Source: Singulisphaera sp045290345 (GTDB lineage Bacteria > Planctomycetota > Planctomycetia > Isosphaerales > Isosphaeraceae). From it: a stretch of DNA of 64,000 nt. The stretch lies in contig NZ_CP155447.1 of NCBI RefSeq assembly GCF_045290345.1, positions 6,448,001-6,512,000 of the forward strand. Direction: 5' to 3'. Each line of letters opens with the position of its first letter. The first letter of the stretch is position 1. The position numbers were made by a program, and so were the translations under genes. This document shows, in pieces, positions 36,313 through 45,384 of the stretch. The notes beneath the pieces are model-generated. The model saw only the letters and a list, made by a program, of their open reading frames with translations. It made no database searches and was not told where the DNA came from.

Positions 36313-37476
36313 TTAGGGCTGAACTGAGACGGCCGCGGCTTGGCTCGTGCGACCGACCGTTTCGGCGATCGGCGGCGCTGCGCCTGGAGCCGCGGCGAGA
36401 TAGTCCTCGCCGAGGAACGCCGACAGGGTGGCGGCGACCTGGCCCTGGGTCACGACGGCAGTGTCCTTCCGTTCCCCGAGCGCGGGGGTGTCGGGACCAA
36501 TGACGGCGATCCAGATGGCGTCCGAGCCTTTCGTTTTCTCACCGTGGTCGCGCCAGCCCCGAGGAGGATCGCCCCGGCCATGATCGGTCGTCACGATCAT
36601 CGTGGTCGTGCCCTTGTACTCCGGTTGTGATTGCAGCTCGTCCCAGAGCAACTTGAGGTTTGCGTCAACGTCGTGCGCGGCCCTGAGGTAATGGTCATAG
36701 CGCCCGCCGTGGGCAAATTCATCCGTATCTCCCAGGCTGACGTAGAGCACCCGAGGAGTCTGTCGCTTGAGTGTCTCCATGGCAACCGGGAACGTGAAGG
36801 CGTCGTGCCGGCAATTCTCCCAGAGGCGGGGAGACTGCATCATGACCCGGTTGAGCAGGGTCTGGCTTTCGGTCAGCGACTGGCCGGCCAAGGCCACCCA
36901 CCCCGCGTTCACGGGCAGGCCGCTCCGCTCGACGTTGAGGATGTACGGAAAGAGGTCCCACGAGCCGATCGCGGCGACCTTGCCTTGGTAGCCCGGCTTG
37001 CGGTTGAGCCACTCCAGAACACTCACGTTCGGGTTGAGATTCTTGTCGTTGCTGTTGATCCGAGGGTCGGGCGACCCGGTCAGCAACTCGTTATATCCGG
37101 GATAGGAAAAATTCTTCCCGTTGGTCACTCTCGCCGTGCTTCCCTTGTCGGCGTTGCCGTAGATCTGCCCCTCGCGGGCGATCGTCTTCCAGAGGAACGG
37201 CATGAGTGCTTCGCGGCGAGCCTCGCCCCCCTCACGCCAGTACTCATGACGAAGGCGGTCCACATCGGCGACCCCTCCGTCCTGCTTGTTGAGCAACGAC
37301 TCTTCCGCCCCTCGGAACACTTCCTGCCACCGCAGGCCGTCCGTCGTGACCAGGACGACGTTACGGGTCGCCAGCGGAAGCCGTGGCTCTGGTGCGGCGG
37401 CCCGTGAGTCCGTGGTGAAGAGCGCAAGAGCGAGCGGAAATGCAAAAGCAAACAGCAACCGAGGGACTTTCATCAT
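36313..37476 (-). CDS. Secreted alkaline phosphatase/phosphodiesterase superfamily protein
   Basis: A 387-residue exported protein; leader KVPRLLFAFAFPLALALFTT. Metal-site features of the alkaline phosphatase/sulfatase superfamily are NVVLVTTDGLRWQEVFRGAE, SYPGYNELLTGSPDPRI, YVSLGDTDEFAHGGRYDHYL, and TTDHGRGDPPRGWRDHG. There is no CxPSR motif, so it is not a formylglycine sulfatase; a phosphodiesterase, phosphoglycerate mutase-like or phosphatase activity is more likely. Start at ATG 37476 (or the next codon, 37473) because the signal peptide begins there. It is the last in a minus-strand series with the TolB-like and DUF1501 genes, separated by 188 bases. Confidence 0.8.
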   Translation of the reverse strand: MMKVPRLLFAFAFPLALALFTTDSRAAAPEPRLPLATRNVVLVTTDGLRWQEVFRGAEESLLNKQDGGVADVDRLRHEYWREGGEARREALMPFLWKTIAREGQIYGNADKGSTARVTNGKNFSYPGYNELLTGSPDPRINSNDKNLNPNVSVLEWLNRKPGYQGKVAAIGSWDLFPYILNVERSGLPVNAGWVALAGQSLTESQTLLNRVMMQSPRLWENCRHDAFTFPVAMETLKRQTPRVLYVSLGDTDEFAHGGRYDHYLRAAHDVDANLKLLWDELQSQPEYKGTTTMIVTTDHGRGDPPRGWRDHGEKTKGSDAIWIAVIGPDTPALGERKDTAVVTQGQVAATLSAFLGEDYLAAAPGAAPPIAETVGRTSQAAAVSVQP

Positions 37477-37664
37477 CGAGGAGCATCCTGTCCGGCTGGT
37501 CCGAAGAGAGAAACGGGGCGACCGGAGCGCCTTGTTCCTCAAGGCAGAAGGGAAGATTCTAACTCCCTTGGCCGTCGCACGCACCCGGTCAGCCTGGAGC
37601 CTTCCTCTCCCCTTCCTCGGGAACTTGCAGTCTCAAAAGGTTCCCGGCAACGAGGGGGAAGGGG

Positions 37665-38591
37665 TTACTGCGCCGGCGGGAGCGGCTGGGTATAAACGTC
37701 GAATCCACCGTCGCGGTTCGAGACGTAGGTGATCCCCTGGCCGTCGGGAGTCCAGGTCGGAAAGCTATCACGGAGCGGATGTTGCGAGAGGTTCCGGGGG
37801 GCCGAGCCGTCAGCCTCCGCGAGGTAAACCTCGAACTGGCCGTCTCGGTTCGAGACGAAGGCGAGTCGAGCACCGTCGGGGGAGTAGGCGGGATAGTCGT
37901 CGAGCCCGGGACTGCGGGTCAGTCGCTGCAAGCCGGTCCCGTCCGGCCGGACCGCGGCGAGTTCCAGGCCCTCCCACCGGTCGGTGGCAAACGCGACCGC
38001 CTTGCCGTCGGGCGACCAGCAAGGGTGGGCGTCGAGGCCTGGGCTCTGGGTCAGTCGAAGGAGGTCGGAGCCGTCGGCCTTGGCGGTATAGATCTCCTGG
38101 TTCCCGTCGTGGGTCGAGCTGAACGCGAACCGCTGGCCATCGGGTGACCACGAAGGCCAGTCCTGATGGGCGAGTTTGCCTTGATCGGCGACGACCGTTT
38201 TCAAACCGCTGCCGTCGGCGTCGATCACGGCAAGATCGAGGTTCCCCTGGGTCCCGGATAGCGTGATCGCCGTGAAGACAACTCGCTTCCCATCCGGGGA
38301 GAACGCCCCGTTGTACTCCGGCGCCTTGCGGTCGGTGAGTCGCCGAGCGGGCGATGAAGCCGACCGGACATCGAGCACGTATTCCCAGATCTGCGAACCA
38401 CCCGTTTCATGGCGTGCAAACAAAAGCCGATTCCCATCCGGAGCCCAGCTCGGCCGCTGCTTGTCGAGGCCGTCGCGCGTCAGCCGGACGATCGGTCCGG
38501 CTGGTCGAACCGACGGCCGATCCTCATCAATACCCAAGCCAAACGAAAGGGCCAGAGCGACCAGCAAAGGCAAGGGAATGGATTTGCTCAT
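37665..38591 (-). CDS. Exported TolB-like PD40 beta-propeller
   Basis: A 308-residue protein with signal peptide MSKSIPLPLLVALALSFGLG and six PD40/TolB-type repeats, each with the core W-x-PDG or SPDG, for example RPSWAPDGNRLLFARH, NGAFSPDGKRVVFTA, WPSWSPDGQRFAFSS, HPCWSPDGKAVAFAT, YPAYSPDGARLAFVSNRDG and FPTWTPDGQGITYVSNRDG. It is a secreted propeller that probably binds a partner; no enzyme motif is seen. ATG 38591 lies 23 bases after the DUF1501 stop, suggesting cotranscription. Confidence 0.8.
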   Translation of the reverse strand: MSKSIPLPLLVALALSFGLGIDEDRPSVRPAGPIVRLTRDGLDKQRPSWAPDGNRLLFARHETGGSQIWEYVLDVRSASSPARRLTDRKAPEYNGAFSPDGKRVVFTAITLSGTQGNLDLAVIDADGSGLKTVVADQGKLAHQDWPSWSPDGQRFAFSSTHDGNQEIYTAKADGSDLLRLTQSPGLDAHPCWSPDGKAVAFATDRWEGLELAAVRPDGTGLQRLTRSPGLDDYPAYSPDGARLAFVSNRDGQFEVYLAEADGSAPRNLSQHPLRDSFPTWTPDGQGITYVSNRDGGFDVYTQPLPPAQ

Positions 38592-38614
38592 TACCAAACA
38601 CCTGAATCCAACGA

Positions 38615-39991
38615 TCAAAACAGGTCTTCAATCACTTCCCCCATCGGAGTGATTCCGACGCCGGTGAGGGCGGTCGTATCGATGCCGAGCCGGGCGAGGA
38701 TCGTGGTGCCGAGATCGGCCGGAACGACGGGACGGTCCTTGGGGAGCTCGCCACGCCGGTCGGAAGCGCCGATGACCCGGCCCCCTTGCACGCCTCCCCC
38801 CGCCAGCAGAGCACTGTAGCAGTTGTTCCAGTGATCGCGACCGGCCCGGTCATTGATCTTCGGCGTGCGACCAAACTCGCCCACGGCCACGACCAGGGTC
38901 GAGTCGAGCAAGCCACGGTCCTCAAGGTCGTCGAGCAGCGCGGAGAGCGCCCGGTCGAACATCCAGCCGTGCCGGTCCTGCATGACCTGGAAGTAGCGGT
39001 CATGCATATCCCAGCCGCCGTCCCCCGCATCTTCAGGCCCTTCGACGTGCGTGCTCCAATTGACCTGAACAAACGGGATTCCCGACTCGACAAGCCGACG
39101 CGCGATCAGACAGCACTGCCCAAAGCGGTGCGGACCATACGCCTCACGCAGTTTTGATGATTCACTCGCGACGTCAAGAGCCGCCAGGCTCTGGCGCGAC
39201 GCAATCAAGGTGCGTGCCAGCTCATAATGCCGTGTCAGCCGTTCGGACGGGAGCGCAGCCGCCTGATGGTTCGGCGAGGAATGATCGAGCCCCTGAAGCA
39301 GGTCCCACCTCGCTCCCAGTCGAGCGGCATCGACCCCTGCGGGCAGCGTCACGTCGGGCAGTTTCAAACCGACCCCCGGCTCATAGTCAAGCCGAAACGG
39401 GTCATAGGTACTGCCCAGTGATCCGCCCCCCTCACCGACGACCCGCTTCAACCCCTGGTGCAAGGGACTGCCGAGAATGATGTAAGGGGGAAGCGAGCCG
39501 GGCTTGCCTCGCTTCAAACGGCCCACGATCGCGCCTGTGCTCGGACGCATCGCCCGGTTGTTCTCCGCACCTCCGAGCCCGACCGCCCCGGCGATCGTCC
39601 CCGTCAGCGCGATCGTCCCGGCGACGCCATGGTCGTTCGACTCATGATGCAGCCCACGGAGCAAGGCAAACCGATCGGCACGGCGAGCCAAACCGGGCAA
39701 GAGCTCGCAGACCCGAAGCCCCGGGACCGTCGTGGCGATCGATTCAAAAGGCCCGCGGTACTCAACCGGCGCATCAGGCTTCATATCAAACGTGTCGAGG
39801 TGGCTCGGACCACCCCAGAGCCAGAGCACAATCACCGCACGAGCCGGTGGCGAACCATTGGCGGCGGAAGCCCGCAGGGCCAGGTAGTCGCCCAGCGTCA
39901 GGCCGAACGCCCCAAGCGTGCCCACCCGCAAGAAAGCGCGACGCGACGACCCGCTACAGGTCTTCTCATAGCTATTTCCAAGGTTGAGCAT
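38615..39991 (-). CDS. DUF1501 protein with twin-arginine leader
   Basis: A 458-residue DUF1501 protein, a family very abundant in planctomycetes and linked to the alkaline phosphatase/sulfatase superfamily fold. The leader SGSSRRAFLRVGTLGAFGLT is a Tat signal. Motifs: VIVLWLWGGPSHLDTFDMKP near the N-terminus, GLHHESNDHGVAG, VQVNWSTHVEG, WDMHDRYFQVMQDRHGWMFD and VVAVGEFGRTPKIN. Usually DUF1501 is next to DUF1549/DUF1553 cytochrome-like genes; here those partners are missing and a TolB-like gene follows. The function is unknown, likely hydrolysis of an exported substrate. Confidence 0.85.
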   Translation of the reverse strand: MLNLGNSYEKTCSGSSRRAFLRVGTLGAFGLTLGDYLALRASAANGSPPARAVIVLWLWGGPSHLDTFDMKPDAPVEYRGPFESIATTVPGLRVCELLPGLARRADRFALLRGLHHESNDHGVAGTIALTGTIAGAVGLGGAENNRAMRPSTGAIVGRLKRGKPGSLPPYIILGSPLHQGLKRVVGEGGGSLGSTYDPFRLDYEPGVGLKLPDVTLPAGVDAARLGARWDLLQGLDHSSPNHQAAALPSERLTRHYELARTLIASRQSLAALDVASESSKLREAYGPHRFGQCCLIARRLVESGIPFVQVNWSTHVEGPEDAGDGGWDMHDRYFQVMQDRHGWMFDRALSALLDDLEDRGLLDSTLVVAVGEFGRTPKINDRAGRDHWNNCYSALLAGGGVQGGRVIGASDRRGELPKDRPVVPADLGTTILARLGIDTTALTGVGITPMGEVIEDLF

Positions 39992-40334
39992 CAAGGCAAC
40001 CCTCAAAGGCGGAAAGATTCGTTATCCGACCGATCATTCCGCAGTCAACGATTCCAAAACGCGTCGCGTTCGGTCGTGACGATCACTCATCCCGGCTCCT
40101 TTTGTGCGGCTTCAGGATACCAAGAGGACCGCCGCACGTCAGGCACTCGACACCAGATTCCGAACGACGTACCCGACCACCTTCCCATCTTCTCCTCGCC
40201 ACGTGTTGACGTGAAAGCGGTCTGGGCGTTAAAAACAAGGGGGATTGGCCGGCACGGTCGTGGCATGGAATCGCGACCCGGCCTGGTGCGAAGTCCCCCT
40301 CGGCGCAGGGATTCCGCCCAAATCTTGCGCCGAC

Positions 40335-40352
40335 ACGACCTCATCAGGTCGT
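40335..40352 (+). promoter_or_regulatory. Perfect hairpin just before the HEAT-repeat gene
   Basis: ACGACCT-catc-AGGTCGT is a perfect 7-bp stem with a 4-base loop that ends 7 bases before the ATG at 40360. It covers the only purine-rich ribosome-binding candidate (AGGT). It may limit translation or be a protein operator. The 342 bases before it (39992-40334) show no gene. Confidence 0.35.
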
Positions 40353-40359
40353 CCTCTTC

Positions 40360-43224
40360 ATGCAACATCGATCGGAATCAGACAAAACCCGCATCCGTCA
40401 GAAGCCACTCTCGTTCTGGATCAAGCTGCTTTGCCGCCCCGGTCTTGCGTCGCGGATCGCCGCGTCTCGGGCCTTCGCGGCCCTCGGCGCAGAGGCCGGG
40501 CCGGCGATTCCTTCCCTGATTGCCCTGCTCGCCGCGCCCGATTTGCGAACACGAAGACGCTCCTATCTCGTCTTGCTCCGCCTCGGCCTGGAGGCCAACG
40601 TGCTGGCTCGCGCGTCCATGGCCCTTTATAACGAACCGGACCCACGGGATGAGGCGTCTCGAGCCTGGTTTAAAAGCATGGGCTTCCAGGACGATCCACC
40701 GAATCGCAGCGTTCGAATGCGACTGCTCGAATCCGCTCGTCAGGCCGACCTCGACTCCGCGGGCTGTCTTGCCTTTTTCGTGGCCCTCCTCGATGATCCG
40801 GACGACCCGGTCTGCAACCTGGCCTCGCGGGTATTGCGGGGGCCGTGGCTGCCCGCCCCGCCCGATTGGCTGAGAAACGTAGCGAGCGGCGACCCGGTCG
40901 CGCGAATTCAAGCCGCTCACGCGGCCGGATCGATTGGCACCGAGGGTCTGCCGCTGCTGAGGTTGCTGATCCAGGACCCCGAACCGTCGGTGCGGCGGGT
41001 CGCGGCCGTCGCGCTCGGCCGACTCGACGCCGAGGCCCTGGCTGAGTTGGCCATCGCCTTGGAGGACGAAGACCCGAAGGTCCGCCGCCAGGCGGTCTGG
41101 GCACTGGGGCGGCCTCTCGGTCCCGAGGCGATCGGGTTACTCATCCAAGCCATCGGGCATCCCCGAGCGGAGGTCCGTAAGGATGCCATTGACGCGGTGA
41201 AATCGCTCGGAATCCTCGCTAAGGACGCGCTTCCCGCCCTCGAGCAAGCACGCGAGGATCCTGATGTGGGAGTCTCGTCCGTCGCCGGCTACGCTCGCTC
41301 CTATGTCAGCGACCGGCTTCATGGGAAAACGCTGCGGCACTGGGCGGGGCGACTGCTGGATCCGAGGCCGCGAATCCGCCGCAACGTCGCCAAGATCCTC
41401 GTCTACGCCCCGCGTACCGATCTGATGATGGATGCTCTGACCGAATTGGTACGTGATCCGGATCCAGAGGTCAGGAACGCGGCCTGTTACGCTTTCGAAG
41501 AGGGCGATCTCGATGTCACGCATCCGGCCTTCCTGAGTCTGCTGCACGATCCCGACCCTAGGCACCGGTGGAACGCCTTAGGAATTCTTCACTACGGAAT
41601 GCTTGGGCAGTGCGAAGCCGCGGTCGGGCGGATCATTGCGATGCTCGACGATCCCGATGAAGGCGTCCGAAGTCAGGTCGTCCATCGGCTCGTCCGTCGC
41701 GGCGACGAATATCGGATCCACGCGGCGGATGTCCTACCAGTTCCCGAGAGTTGCGGTGGGGTTGCCGACCCGGGCGACCGCTACGCGCGTGCCCGTGCGG
41801 CCGCCGCGCTCGGCGACTGGGACGAAGAGGGACTCCTCCCCCTGCAAGACACCCTGCGCGACCCGGACACCCTGGTCCGACGTGCCGCCGTCGTCGCGAT
41901 CTGGAGGATCGGCGCCGCCGCTCTTGGCGTTGCTCAGATTGCCCTGGGAGACGATGACGCCCATGTTCGGATGTACGCTGCCAGCTTCATCAGTCAATGC
42001 GACCCGGAGGCTCTGCCACGTCTCGTTCATTTACTTGACGATCCCTCTGCCGCCGTCCGCGTCGCGGCCATTGATGGCTTGGCCCGGTTTGGCCAGAGTG
42101 CCGAGATCGCCATCCCCTGGCTCCACGACGCAGTCGATCGCTCCACTGATTCCCAAGTCCGACGCGCCGCCGTTGCCGCATTGGGTGAGGTCGCGCCGAC
42201 AAGTCCGGATGCCGTGAGCACCCTCGTGAACGTGGCCTCCGACCCGGATCCTGAAATCAGGGTCGCGGCCATCGAGAGCCTGGGAGCCGCTACCCCGGAG
42301 TTCCCCCAAGTTATCCCCACGCTGATTCGAGCGATGGGCGACCTGGAACCACTCGTCCGACGCGCCTCGGCCTTATCGCTCGGCCGGATTGGTCCACGGG
42401 CCCACGCCTCAGTCTCAGTCATGATCGACGCCTGCTCCGACCCGGTCTGGCATGTCTCCACGACCGCGCGTGCCAACCTCCTCCGCTTGCTCTCGGAAAC
42501 GAGCGAGGACGCCGAGGTGGAGGCTGTCGTCGCGACCCTGACCGAGGCCTTGAATTCCGGCAATTGGCTGGACCGATTCTGGGGCTTGGAAGCGCTCTCG
42601 AGCCTCATCGGCACCCCTCCCTCGACGATCCTCTCCCCTGATACTTCCCACCGTCACCCGTCTTGCGCGGATTTGAGTCTTCCTTGCTTCTTTCCGCCCG
42701 CCGCCAAGGGACTGGCCAAGGCGTTCCATCACCACCGGCCCGATGTCTGCCGGTCCGCGATTCACGCGTTCGTGGGATGCCCCGAGGCCGCCAAAATCGT
42801 CCTCCCCGAATTAATCGTGGTCTTTCGGACCCACACCGACTCGCAAGTCCACAGCTCGTGCTCGACCATCTTCCGCGAGCTTGGTCCCGACGCGGCTGAC
42901 GTGGTTCCCGACCTGATCGCCGCGTTGGGCGAATCCGATCACTGGACGCGATTACATACGGCGATCACGTTGGCATGCGTCGCCCCCTCGAACCTCACCG
43001 CATTGTCGATCCTGATCGAGGGGCTTGATCGCCCGGAATCTCGCGATCGCGCGTGGGCGGCCTACGGGCTTGGCCAAATGGGATCCTCGGCGCAACTGGC
43101 CATCCCCCTCCTGAAAAAGACCCTGCTCGACAGCAATGAGCCGACTCGCAACGCGGCGGCGAACGCCTTGGAACAGATCCAGAGCGCTTCCTCAGATAGC
43201 GATTGCCCTGTCGCGGATCGTTGA
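40360..43224 (+). CDS. Large HEAT-repeat (PBS-lyase type) protein
   Basis: A 954-residue alpha-solenoid made almost wholly of about 30-residue HEAT units with the typical D-x-x-x-x-VR-x-A-A-x-A-LG pattern, for example PEPSVRRVAAVALGRLDAEA, DPKVRRQAVWALGRPLGPEA, DTLVRRAAVVAIWRIG, DPEIRVAAIESLGAATPE and DLEPLVRRASALSLGRIG. No signal peptide or membrane helix, so it is probably cytoplasmic. Such proteins are scaffolds or, in the phycobilin lyase branch, bind a cofactor; no catalytic domain is seen. ATG 40360 has only a weak AGG site hidden in a hairpin. The gene is isolated and faces the kelch gene across a terminator. Confidence 0.8.
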   Translation: MQHRSESDKTRIRQKPLSFWIKLLCRPGLASRIAASRAFAALGAEAGPAIPSLIALLAAPDLRTRRRSYLVLLRLGLEANVLARASMALYNEPDPRDEASRAWFKSMGFQDDPPNRSVRMRLLESARQADLDSAGCLAFFVALLDDPDDPVCNLASRVLRGPWLPAPPDWLRNVASGDPVARIQAAHAAGSIGTEGLPLLRLLIQDPEPSVRRVAAVALGRLDAEALAELAIALEDEDPKVRRQAVWALGRPLGPEAIGLLIQAIGHPRAEVRKDAIDAVKSLGILAKDALPALEQAREDPDVGVSSVAGYARSYVSDRLHGKTLRHWAGRLLDPRPRIRRNVAKILVYAPRTDLMMDALTELVRDPDPEVRNAACYAFEEGDLDVTHPAFLSLLHDPDPRHRWNALGILHYGMLGQCEAAVGRIIAMLDDPDEGVRSQVVHRLVRRGDEYRIHAADVLPVPESCGGVADPGDRYARARAAAALGDWDEEGLLPLQDTLRDPDTLVRRAAVVAIWRIGAAALGVAQIALGDDDAHVRMYAASFISQCDPEALPRLVHLLDDPSAAVRVAAIDGLARFGQSAEIAIPWLHDAVDRSTDSQVRRAAVAALGEVAPTSPDAVSTLVNVASDPDPEIRVAAIESLGAATPEFPQVIPTLIRAMGDLEPLVRRASALSLGRIGPRAHASVSVMIDACSDPVWHVSTTARANLLRLLSETSEDAEVEAVVATLTEALNSGNWLDRFWGLEALSSLIGTPPSTILSPDTSHRHPSCADLSLPCFFPPAAKGLAKAFHHHRPDVCRSAIHAFVGCPEAAKIVLPELIVVFRTHTDSQVHSSCSTIFRELGPDAADVVPDLIAALGESDHWTRLHTAITLACVAPSNLTALSILIEGLDRPESRDRAWAAYGLGQMGSSAQLAIPLLKKTLLDSNEPTRNAAANALEQIQSASSDSDCPVADR

Positions 43225-43227
43225 ATA

Positions 43228-43265
43228 AAAAAGGGGGCCTGAGCAACACAGCTCAGGCCCCCTTT
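43228..43265 (-). terminator. Rho-independent terminator after kelch cassette A
   Basis: AAAGGGGGCCTGAGC pairs with GCTCAGGCCCCCTTT as a 15-bp perfect stem around AACACA. On the minus strand the stem is followed by a T-run, as expected for termination of the kelch gene (stop 43297). On the plus strand it also follows the HEAT gene stop at 43224, so it may act both ways. Confidence 0.85.
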
Positions 43266-43296
43266 GACATGCAAACTTGGTAATGCGACCTCAAGC

Positions 43297-44961
43297 TCAA
43301 TCGCCGGCAGCCGCAGCGGTCGTGGTCACAGGCAGCGTGATCGCTTCGATCACGGAGACTTGCTTGCCTTTGTTGTTACCGCCCACGGCCAGCAAGGTAC
43401 GACCCGGGCCGGGGAGCAGGCGGTGGGTGGTTCTGGGCAGAGCCCAGGCACCGAGCAATTCCCAGGCATCGCCCGCCTCTTTGAGACGGTAAATACGCCC
43501 CGTGGCGCCGCTGTAGTAGAGCCGGCCGTCGATCGTGTAGGCCGCCGAGCCGAACCCCTCGTTGGGCAGTCCGGCCGGAAGCTCAGGGCCGAGTGCCCAC
43601 GTCCCGGCCTTGGGATCGTAGACATCAACACGGTTAATGACCTTCATGCTGCCAGCGACGAGACCGCCGAGCACATAGACCTTGCCCCCCTGCTCTCCGG
43701 CCGAGTGAGCCCGGCGCTGGAAGGGCTGAGGAATGGCCTTCCAGCCGGCCTCGGGGTGATCGAGGTCGAACGCGAGCGTGGTCTTGGGATAAGGGGCCAA
43801 CTTCGAGTCGCCCGCCATCGTCCAGCCCCCGGTCACGTAGACCGTGCGGCCGACAATCACGGCGTCGTGGGTGGAACGGGCTTCGGGCATGTCGGCGAGT
43901 TTGGTCCACGTCTTCGTCTCGGGATCGAACCGGGAGAAGTCGGCGACCGAGTAGAGGTCATGGGCCTCGCCAAGCTTGTTCTTGGCGAACATGCCGCCAA
44001 CCCGATAGAGGGCCTTGTCGTCAGCAATCAAAGCGCCGCCTTGGAGATCTTTTTCGACGGGGAGATCTTCCCAGGTCTTGCGGTCTTCGAGGTTCAGGCG
44101 GCGGAAGGTCTTCGTGGTCGTCTCGGTGCCGTAGCGATGGGTCCGGCCGACGTGACCGCTGTAGACATAAAGCCATTTGCCCAGCACCGCGCCACCGAAG
44201 CTGTTCACGGCCGGATCGGGCATCGTGGCGAAGATGGTGGGAGGGACCTCGTCACTGGCCGAGGCGTTCGCGGCGGCCTGCTCCGAGGGATTGTAGGTGA
44301 GAGTGGCGTAGTAGCGGGTTTCCGGATAATCCTTGCCGTCCTTCGACCCCGGGGTGACATCTACCCAGTTGGCCCAGAGGGCGGACGTTCCCTCGGCGAT
44401 CCCGGCAATCGTCGCACGGCCCTTATCGTCGGCGGTCGCGTCGGTGGGTTTACCGGTCGCGGGATAGACCTTGATCCGGGCGTTGGCGACCGGCTTGCCA
44501 TCGAAGAGGACTTCGACGACCGGCTTGCCGCCGAGATTGATCAGGCGAGCGCGGAGCTTGTCGCTTCCTTCCTTGGCGGTGGGAGCGATCAGACCGGACT
44601 GGGCCCTGGCCGTGTAGACGAGATGATAGGTCTTCTCCGCTTTCGTCTTGACTCCCAGGTCATGCTCGGTGTCGACCGTCGTGGGGAGCTTGCCAGCCCA
44701 GTCGGCGTTACGCGACTCCTCGCCCTGCGTCGCCGGTACCGTCTGGCCGTCCACCTTCAACTGGAGGTTCTTGGTGTACTTCACGAACGTCGCATCGGGT
44801 TCGGGCTCTTCGTTGAAGAAGGCCCGGATCGTCGCCGCGCTGCCGGCCTGCTTGGCCGGTTCCACCTTGAGCCAGATGAAGTGCGCCGAGGCGATCTGGG
44901 GGAGGATCGACGCCGTAGCCAGCGCGACCAAGAATGACCTGAAAAAGCGACGCGAAATCAA
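43297..44961 (-). CDS. Exported DUF4198-plus-kelch protein, copy A
   Basis: A 554-residue exported protein. Start TTG 44961 is chosen: AAAGGAG lies about 7 bases upstream and the signal peptide begins there (RSFLVALATASILPQIASA); the same arrangement exists in copy B although the upstream sequence differs. The N-terminal half (about 28-240) resembles DUF4198 (AHFIWLKVEPAKQ, VVEVLFDGKPVANARIKVYP, DDKGRATIAGIAEGTSALW), a beta domain linked to metal uptake proteins. The C-terminal half holds about six kelch blades (GGAVLGKWLYVYSGH, RSTHDAVIVGRTVYVTGGW, GGKVYVLGGLVAGSMKV). It is the last gene of a three-gene cassette and probably works at the envelope; no enzyme motif. Confidence 0.8.
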   Translation of the reverse strand: MISRRFFRSFLVALATASILPQIASAHFIWLKVEPAKQAGSAATIRAFFNEEPEPDATFVKYTKNLQLKVDGQTVPATQGEESRNADWAGKLPTTVDTEHDLGVKTKAEKTYHLVYTARAQSGLIAPTAKEGSDKLRARLINLGGKPVVEVLFDGKPVANARIKVYPATGKPTDATADDKGRATIAGIAEGTSALWANWVDVTPGSKDGKDYPETRYYATLTYNPSEQAAANASASDEVPPTIFATMPDPAVNSFGGAVLGKWLYVYSGHVGRTHRYGTETTTKTFRRLNLEDRKTWEDLPVEKDLQGGALIADDKALYRVGGMFAKNKLGEAHDLYSVADFSRFDPETKTWTKLADMPEARSTHDAVIVGRTVYVTGGWTMAGDSKLAPYPKTTLAFDLDHPEAGWKAIPQPFQRRAHSAGEQGGKVYVLGGLVAGSMKVINRVDVYDPKAGTWALGPELPAGLPNEGFGSAAYTIDGRLYYSGATGRIYRLKEAGDAWELLGAWALPRTTHRLLPGPGRTLLAVGGNNKGKQVSVIEAITLPVTTTAAAAGD

Positions 44962-45105
44962 GGGAGGCTCCTTTAACAGACGAACCGTTTGTTCCGGCAT
45001 GCAATAGCACGCATGATTATTAATCCAAGCTCGCCCCCCTCTCGTAGGTGTGATCACCATCGAAAGGAGGCGAAGTCAGTGAGCGGCCTGTGTTTCACGG
45101 CCGCC

Positions 45106-45339
45106 TTATTCTTCGACCGGCAAGCCTTTCATGCGGTGGCGGAGCTTGGCCTCTTGTTGCCTGCGTAGCTCCATCAGTTTAGCGTCCTGCTCCCGAGCTT
45201 TCTTACCTGCCTCGGAATCGGGGCTGACCACAGGGCTGGCGGGTTCGGCGACGGTTCCCGGCCCACAGCCGGGGAGGCCCAGGGCGCTGAAAACCAGGAG
45301 AGACAGTCCGCCAAGCCCGGCGAGAATGCGACGTCGCAT
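45106..45339 (-). CDS. Small lipoprotein of the kelch cassette, copy A
   Basis: A 77-residue protein with a type II signal: MRRRILAGLGGLSLLVFSAL then the lipobox LPGC, so Cys would carry lipid. The mature part is short and helical (EAGKKAREQDAKLMELRRQQ), ending KGLPVEE. It lies between the DUF1559 gene (45 bases away) and the kelch gene. Copy B at 49555-49788 has the same length and tail. The role is probably a lipid-anchored partner of the neighbouring exported proteins (inference). Confidence 0.75.
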   Translation of the reverse strand: MRRRILAGLGGLSLLVFSALGLPGCGPGTVAEPASPVVSPDSEAGKKAREQDAKLMELRRQQEAKLRHRMKGLPVEE

Positions 45340-45384
45340 GAGAGATTCCGCTCCTTTGCGGCAGATTTCGAGTCCATGGGTCCG

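Noticed and set aside
43264..44937. 557-residue plus-strand open frame
   Set aside because: Antisense to kelch copy A; a similar antisense frame exists over copy B at 47642-48739, as expected for mirror images of paralogous genes.
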